In this document: positions 58,985 through 64,000 of the stretch, in pieces
Numbering within the stretch: the stretch's first letter is position 1
Layout: each line of letters starts with the position of its first letter
Origin: Megasphaera paucivorans
Lineage (GTDB): Bacteria; Bacillota; Negativicutes; Veillonellales; Megasphaeraceae
Assembly: GCF_900103535.1 (NCBI RefSeq)
Contig: NZ_FNHQ01000002.1
Location: 1-64,000 of the forward strand
Length of the DNA: 64,000 nt
Direction: 5' to 3'
Made by a program: the position numbers and the translations under genes
The notes under the pieces: generated by a model
Databases searched by the model: none
What the model was told of the DNA's origin: nothing
Seen by the model: the letters and a program-made list of their open reading frames with translations, nothing else

Positions 58985-60238
58985 ATGGTAATGAAGCAGC
59001 AACCGGATCAATCAAGTAGTTTACAGGATATATGGGGATTTTCTTGTTTTTTGGAGACGCTTTGTAAAGATGGTTTTTATCATGAAGTAACCACAACAAC
59101 AAAGCCAGTAGGTCCTACAGTTACATATCATGATAAAGAATACATTAATTTTGCTAGTATTAATGTGTTAAATACGCATCAAGAACCTGATGTAATGAAA
59201 CATTTTTTACAAGCAGCGAAACAATATGGATTGGTTACTGGCGGTTCACGGGTTACTCAAGGAGTCAGCAGTGCGCATAAAGAGATGGAAGAAGAATTAA
59301 CTCGTATTACGGGAAAAGAACGTTCTATATCCTTTGCCAGCGGGTTATTGGCTAATATTGGCTTTATTAATGCAATGACTTGCAAATTTGATTTTAGTTC
59401 TACTTGCGGCATTAACAACAGTGATGCTGTATTCGTTCTTGATAGAGATTGTCACTGGAGTCTATGGAAAGCAGCATCACATTTGGAGTTTGGCAAACAG
59501 TTGTTTCCTTTTCGGCATAATGATCCCAAACATTTGGAAATTTTATTAAAACGTTTGTCTAAAACACATAAAAAGATTGTCGTTGTCTTTGAAAGCATTT
59601 ATTCTGCTGATGGATCCATTGCACCGATGAAAGAACTTTTAGATGCTTGTGAAAAGTATGGAGCGATCAGCTATGTGGATAATGCAAATGGCTTTATGTT
59701 TTATGGTCCGGAGCAGCGGTTATTTTCAGAAGAATTCAAACAAATGAACAGAGCTACCTTTGTCATGGTGTCATTTTCTAAAGCAGTAGGTATGGAAGGT
59801 GGGGCAATTTCCGGTCCTAAAGATATGATTACCATGTTTGAACTATTATCGGGAACTTCTCTGTTTACCGCAGCTATTCAGCCACCGACTGCCAGTACCA
59901 TTACCTATATTTTGCATAAACTGGAGAAACATCCGGAAATTATGGATCAATATTTGGAACGTTCGTTGAAACTACGTCAAGTTTTGGAAGAAAAGCATTT
60001 TCGTCTCAACGATACACCATCTTACATTATTTCTGTCATTATAGGAAATGACAAAAAAGCAGTTAAGGTATATGAGGCTTGTCTGGAAAATAATATTATG
60101 GTCGGTATGTTTCGGTATCCGGCTGTTAAACCGGGACATGCACTGATCCGCATTATGATGAATGCAGGACAGACAGATGAACAGCTTCAATGCCTTATTG
60201 CTTTTCTTGAAAAAATGAAAGATACGTATAAATTTTAG
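58985..60238 (+). CDS. Alpha-oxoamine synthase-like PLP enzyme, divergent
   Basis: 417 residues, fold type I PLP enzyme of the group containing 8-amino-7-oxononanoate synthase, KBL, serine palmitoyltransferase and the autoinducer synthase CqsA. It condenses an acyl-CoA with an amino acid. Seen are GGSRVTQGVSSAHKEMEEEL, DRDCHWSLW (PLP-stacking His 157), the PLP Asp in VDNANGF (232) and PLP-lysine VSFSKAVGMEGG (Lys 266). Where relatives have D-x-A/S-H, it has D-N-A-N, so His is replaced by Asn 235. No biotin genes are near. The ATG at 58985 follows GGAGG. A roughly 90-base leader and SARP-like repeats precede it. Confidence 0.82.
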   Translation: MVMKQQPDQSSSLQDIWGFSCFLETLCKDGFYHEVTTTTKPVGPTVTYHDKEYINFASINVLNTHQEPDVMKHFLQAAKQYGLVTGGSRVTQGVSSAHKEMEEELTRITGKERSISFASGLLANIGFINAMTCKFDFSSTCGINNSDAVFVLDRDCHWSLWKAASHLEFGKQLFPFRHNDPKHLEILLKRLSKTHKKIVVVFESIYSADGSIAPMKELLDACEKYGAISYVDNANGFMFYGPEQRLFSEEFKQMNRATFVMVSFSKAVGMEGGAISGPKDMITMFELLSGTSLFTAAIQPPTASTITYILHKLEKHPEIMDQYLERSLKLRQVLEEKHFRLNDTPSYIISVIIGNDKKAVKVYEACLENNIMVGMFRYPAVKPGHALIRIMMNAGQTDEQLQCLIAFLEKMKDTYKF

Positions 60239-60296
60239 GTAGTTCGGCGGACTGCATTTTTACTTTTTTTTTTGTTGCATCTGCTTTTACTATATG

Positions 60297-60349
60297 ATAC
60301 GGCGCAATCTTTGAGCATCCTCGCTAACAATGATTGTGCCGTATTTTTT
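60297..60349 (+). terminator. Terminator after the oxoamine synthase gene
   Basis: ATACGGCGCAATC pairs with GATTGTGCCGTAT (13 bp, one mismatch), followed by T6. Confidence 0.85.
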
Positions 60350-60390
60350 ACTCACATATAAAAAATACAATGGGTGACTGTACATAACAC

Positions 60391-60420
60391 AAAAGGCTCT
60401 CGAATTTCCGAGGGCCTTTT
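60391..60420 (+). terminator. Hairpin at the group II intron insertion point
   Basis: AAAAGGCTCTCG (60391-60402) pairs with CGAGGGCCTTTT (60409-60420) with one G:U. Some bacterial group II introns insert directly after terminator hairpins, and the intron remnant begins 10 bases later. Confidence 0.75.
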
Positions 60421-60430
60421 GGTTTCGGTT

Positions 60431-61096
60431 GTACGCCCGGCATAGGCGCAGTATAATGGGTGAGAGTCGCGAGTGCCGGTTTAATAGTGCCACGCACATA
60501 ACCTAAGGCAAGGGGGCCATTGTGAGGTGGAATCTGAAGGAAGCCAGTACGAGGAGCACAGAAAACCGAATGGGCTGCCCACAAACGGATAGCGTGGAAC
60601 GGGAAAGATATGCGGGAGTGCCGAGTACCGGCTCTCCGGATGACAGAGAAAGAAACGGTGCTGGCGATTTTGATGGAACGCATACGGGACAAGGACAACC
60701 TAAACCACGCGAACAAACAGGTCAAACGAAACTATGGCGCGCTGGGCATAAACGGAATGACAGTCGAAGCGGCTCAGCCATAGCGGAAGGAACATAAAGA
60801 GGAACTCCTGCAACAGTTGCGGAAAGGATGAACCCAGTCCGGTACGACGCAAGAAAATCCCTAAACCAGAAGGCGGCGTACGACAACTGGGTATTCCCAT
60901 GATCATAGACCGGGTCACAGCAAGCACGTTCCATTACAAAGGAAACGCTCGCATTGGCCGGATAGTATGACTTCTCGAGCCAATACGAGCGATTACGAAA
61001 ACAGCACTTAAATAATTGAAACGCCGTATACCGAACGGTGTATATGGTGTTGTGAGAGGCCGGCCACCTCAACTAATAGATGCCATCCTGCTCGAT
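60431..61096 (+). pseudogene. Decayed group II intron with truncated reverse transcriptase
   Basis: The 5' end begins GTACGCCCGGCATAGGCGCA, close to the GTGYG start of group II introns. From ATG 60640 the reverse transcriptase reads RDKDNLNHANKQVKRNYGAL, then GINGMTVEAAQ, and is broken by TAG. After a frameshift it reads PVRRKKIPKPEGGVRQLGIP, MIIDRV. Then most of the protein is missing and only the C-terminal end SQYERLRKQHLNN remains. A domain V-like stretch (CGCCGTATACC to GAGAGGCCGG, about 61020-61063) and the end CTGCTCGAT follow. It cannot encode an active enzyme. Confidence 0.8.
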
Positions 61097-61105
61097 TAAT
61101 TACAA

Positions 61106-62221
61106 TTAATCGAGTATTTCAGATAAAGAGGTGTATGGTAAATTTCGAGCTTGGGCGACTGCTTTGCATGTGATTTTTCCATCGACGGTATTTAAGCCCT
61201 GAGCAAGTCCTGAATCCTCCTGCAGTGCTTGTTTCCAGCCTTTGTTGGCAATTTTCAAAGCATAAGGAAGTGTAGAGTTCGCTAAAGCGATAGTCGAAGT
61301 CATGGGAACAGCACCTGGGATATTTGCTACTGCATAGTGAATTACGCCATATTTTATATAAACAGGATCTGTATGGGTTGTTACGTGATCAATGGTTTCT
61401 ACGCCGCCGCCTTGATCAATGGCAACATCAACAATAACGGAACCTTTTTTCATTTCCTTGACCATATATTCTTTTATCACTTTAGGAGCCATTGCTCCCG
61501 GAATTAGTACACAACTGATGAGCAAATCTGCTTTTTTTGCCCATACGGCGGCTTCAAAGGAATTAGAAACAATAGTTTCTACACGACCGTTAAACAGATC
61601 GTCAATATAAGACAGCCGTTCAGGGTTCATGTCGAGGACCGCGACCTTGGCTCCGAGTCCTACTGCCATTTTTGCGGCATTTAAGCCGACAGTACCGCCA
61701 CCGATAATAACTACTTGAGCAGGTTCTACACCGGGAACTCCGCCTAAAACCATTCCTTTCCCGCCATATTGTTTTTCTAAATATTGTGCACCGATTTGTA
61801 CACTCATGCGGCCGGCTACGCGGCTCATAGGAGATAAAAGCGGCAAAGAGTTATTTGCATCCCGTACCGTTTCAAATGCGATTCCTATAACTTGATTGCG
61901 AAGCAGTGCAGCCGTTAATTCTGGTTCCGGAGCTAAGTGCAGATATGTAAAGAGAATTTGTCCTTTATGAAACATATCATATTCGGGGAATAACGGTTCT
62001 TTTACTTTAATGATCATATCAGCGTTGTCGAAAACTTCTTTTTTAGTTAGTATTTGAGCACCTACCGCATTGTATTCCTCATCACTGAAATTACTTCCTT
62101 TACCCGCACCGCTTTCTACTAACACGGTGTGTCCTGCTTCTTTTAAAGCATGACAGCCTGCTGGTGTCAAACCTACTCGAAATTCATGATCTTTGATTTC
62201 TTTTACGGTTCCGATAATCAT
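61106..62221 (-). CDS. ald: Alanine dehydrogenase
   Basis: 371 residues. It catalyses NAD-dependent oxidative deamination of L-alanine to pyruvate and ammonia, or the reverse. The N-terminal domain has IGTVKEIKDHEFRVGLTPAG and the substrate-binding Lys/His region (IKVKEPL, LHLAPEPEL). The nucleotide-binding domain shows VVIIGGGTVGLNAAKMAVGL with Asp in VLDMN, and the C-terminal MTSTIALANSTLPYALKIAN. The start at 62221 follows AAGGAGG; a 23-residue longer reading lacks a site. The stop is 10 bases from the intron remnant. Confidence 0.96.
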   Translation of the reverse strand: MIIGTVKEIKDHEFRVGLTPAGCHALKEAGHTVLVESGAGKGSNFSDEEYNAVGAQILTKKEVFDNADMIIKVKEPLFPEYDMFHKGQILFTYLHLAPEPELTAALLRNQVIGIAFETVRDANNSLPLLSPMSRVAGRMSVQIGAQYLEKQYGGKGMVLGGVPGVEPAQVVIIGGGTVGLNAAKMAVGLGAKVAVLDMNPERLSYIDDLFNGRVETIVSNSFEAAVWAKKADLLISCVLIPGAMAPKVIKEYMVKEMKKGSVIVDVAIDQGGGVETIDHVTTHTDPVYIKYGVIHYAVANIPGAVPMTSTIALANSTLPYALKIANKGWKQALQEDSGLAQGLNTVDGKITCKAVAQARNLPYTSLSEILD

Positions 62222-62257
62222 AATACATACCTCCTTAAAATAACTGAGAATACTGAA

Positions 62258-62271
62258 TAATGTATACATTA
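62258..62271. promoter_or_regulatory. Palindrome upstream of ald
   Basis: TAATGTATACATTA is a perfect 14-bp palindrome 37 bases before the ald start, placed where an operator or leader element would lie. The rest of the AT-rich gap from 62222 to 62709, between the divergent ald and gnd genes, shows only a possible extended -10 for gnd (TGGTATGAT, 62659-62667). Confidence 0.4.
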
Positions 62272-62709
62272 GTGCATTAAAAATTATCATAATTACATAA
62301 TTAATAAATAAATTCTAAAATGTAATCTCATGAATTACTTTGGGTAATTTATTAATTTCATTATACTAAGACAACAGATAATTTGCAATATGGGTGTGAA
62401 TTAAATTTTTAATATAAATATTAAAAAAAATATGTATATATTATTATATTCAATAAAAATTAAATATCAGGGTAAAAAATATAAGACGCGTTCTTGTTTG
62501 TATGCTACCGGATGACTTCTGAATTTATAAAAACAAAACTGTTTAATAAATGATACTATGTATCCATGAGTGATAAGTAGATATATACTTGCTTACAGAA
62601 AAGTGAATAAGAGAAAAATATATATTCTGCTTGTTTTGCTGTCAAATAGAAATGAATATGGTATGATAAAAGAGTAAAGTTAGTATTTTATAACGTAGGG
62701 AGCGTATAT

Positions 62710-64000
62710 ATGGAAAGCATAGATATCGGCATTATTGGATTATCAGTTATGGGAAGCAATTTAGCGCTGAATATGGCAGATCATGGATTTTCTGTCGCAG
62801 GGTATGATTTTGAATCGTCATTTACGACGCAATTTATTACGGACAAGCCGCATTCAGGAGTGCAGGGATTTTATGATTTGCAGGAGTTTTTACATTCGTT
62901 AACGAAACCGCGCCGTGTGTTTCTGATGATCAAAGCAGGAAAACCGGTGGATACAGTCATTGAACAAATCCTTCCTTTTTTGAGTGACGGCGATATTATT
63001 ATGGATGGCGGCAATTCGTTTTTTAAAGATACACAGCGGCGGTTCACGTATTTATCTGAAAAGGGAATCCATTATTTTGGCATTGGTGTTTCCGGCGGTG
63101 AAAAAGGAGCACGCAGTGGACCGGCACTGATGCCTGGCGGTAACATAGATATCTATGAAAATATTCGACCTGTTTTTGAAGCAATTGCCGCTAAAATAGA
63201 GGGACAGCCGTGCTGTTTTTTTATTGGAAGCGATGGAGCCGGCCATTACGTAAAAATGGTTCATAACGGTATTGAATATGCGGATATGCAATTGATATCA
63301 GAAGCGTATCGCTTGTTGAAATATATAGGCGGATATACAGACCTGGAAATTTCAAAAATTTTTTGCCAGTGGAATCAAGGAGAACTAAATAGTTATTTAG
63401 TGGGAATTACTGCAGATATTCTGGCCGAGTGTGATGCTGATGGGACTCCTTTGGTAGAACGAATAGTTGATTGCGCAGGGCAAAAGGGAACCGGCCGTTG
63501 GACGAGCATCGAAGCATTAAAGCAAGGCGTCGATGTTTCAATTATTACTACCGCTTGCAATGTACGCGTCTTATCAAATCTGATGATAGATCGCAGCAAA
63601 GCGGCTGAACTGATTGGGCATCCAATCCGGGAACATTGTGCAGATACGAATTTTGTGGAACAAGTCCGGAGAAGTTTATATACTGCAAAGATTGTGGCTT
63701 ATGCACAAGGGTTCTCATTGTATCGTTCGGCATCCATTCATTATGGATGGCATTTGGATTTTTGCAAAATTGCCGCTATTTTTCGTGGCGGGTGTATTAT
63801 TCGAGCACAATTTCTAAATAGAATCATGACGGCATATGAAAGACATCCCGAGTTGAGCAATCTTTTGTTTGATGAGTTCTTTTATGGAAAAATAAACGAA
63901 AATCAAGCAAGTTTGCGTGATATTATCTGTTTAGCAGTACAAAATGGGGTAGCTGTACCTGCTTTTTCCAGTGCATTACAATATGTTGATGGATATTGCG
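62710..64000 (+). CDS. gnd: 6-phosphogluconate dehydrogenase (5' part)
   Basis: 430 codons are inside the window with no stop, about nine-tenths of the usual length. The enzyme oxidises and decarboxylates 6-phosphogluconate to ribulose 5-phosphate with NADP in the pentose phosphate pathway. Features are GLSVMGSNLALN (dinucleotide site, with Ser where Ala is usual), DGGNS, GVSGGEKGARSGPALMPGG, the catalytic YVKMVHNGIEYADMQLI (Lys and His-Asn) and IFRGGCIIRAQFL near the right edge. AGGGAG precedes the ATG. It continues past the right edge. Confidence 0.95.
   Translation, partial: MESIDIGIIGLSVMGSNLALNMADHGFSVAGYDFESSFTTQFITDKPHSGVQGFYDLQEFLHSLTKPRRVFLMIKAGKPVDTVIEQILPFLSDGDIIMDGGNSFFKDTQRRFTYLSEKGIHYFGIGVSGGEKGARSGPALMPGGNIDIYENIRPVFEAIAAKIEGQPCCFFIGSDGAGHYVKMVHNGIEYADMQLISEAYRLLKYIGGYTDLEISKIFCQWNQGELNSYLVGITADILAECDADGTPLVERIVDCAGQKGTGRWTSIEALKQGVDVSIITTACNVRVLSNLMIDRSKAAELIGHPIREHCADTNFVEQVRRSLYTAKIVAYAQGFSLYRSASIHYGWHLDFCKIAAIFRGGCIIRAQFLNRIMTAYERHPELSNLLFDEFFYGKINENQASLRDIICLAVQNGVAVPAFSSALQYVDGYC

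Noticed and set aside
60522-60797. 91-codon plus-strand frame in the intron remnant
   Set aside because: It is out of frame with the reverse transcriptase remains and arises from decayed sequence.

Overview
The window is a stretch of an anaerobic, AT-rich Firmicutes-type chromosome carrying one apparently complete prophage. Strong Shine-Dalgarno sites, a class III (oxygen-sensitive) ribonucleotide reductase, 2-hydroxyacid and alcohol dehydrogenases, and catabolic-type alanine dehydrogenase point to a fermentative anaerobe. A Negativicutes/Veillonellaceae-like host (Megasphaera or Dialister relatives) would fit, but this is tentative because no rRNA or marker gene is present.

Left chromosomal flank (1-10.25 kb): the 3' end of a possible transposase, a small XRE regulator, a hypothetical protein, a flavodoxin-fold oxidoreductase, nrdD-nrdG behind two NrdR-like boxes, an L-2-hydroxyisocaproate/lactate dehydrogenase-family enzyme, tRNA-Ala(GGC), an inositol-monophosphatase-family enzyme, a promoter with a micro-ORF and a structured leader, a GNAT acetyltransferase and an iron alcohol dehydrogenase.

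Prophage (about 10.26-55.46 kb): a temperate phage with a contractile tail of the PBSX/Xkd type. Leftward genes are the tyrosine integrase, a membrane protein, an ImmA-like peptidase and a CI-like repressor. A divergent control region holds four ATACG-N6-CGTAT operators. Rightward come a Cro-like gene, small early genes and a GC-rich replication module (DUF2800 nuclease-like, DUF2815 ssDNA-binding, family A DNA polymerase, PcfJ-like, VirE-type primase-helicase). An iteron cluster likely to be the replication origin follows, then a VRR nuclease, an SNF2 helicase and an ArpU-like late activator. Late genes are terminase, portal, scaffold, capsid, connectors, sheath, tube, tail chaperones with a programmed -1 frameshift, tape measure, hub with fused NlpC/P60-like domain, baseplate, fibres, holin candidates and amidase. 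Cargo after the lysis genes is a complete Type III restriction-modification pair plus a separate small DNA methyltransferase whose only plausible start is a non-standard ACG codon.

Right chromosomal flank (55.46-64 kb): a secreted protein, then a three-gene unit of a 7TMR-DISM sensor kinase, a response regulator with a SARP/BTAD-like output domain and a divergent alpha-oxoamine synthase. Perfect tandem 11-bp repeats sit just upstream of the synthase -10 box, where SARP regulators are known to bind, so the kinase and regulator probably control it. This is the best candidate for an undescribed signalling or metabolite system here. A decayed group II intron, alanine dehydrogenase (minus strand) and the 5' part of 6-phosphogluconate dehydrogenase complete the window.
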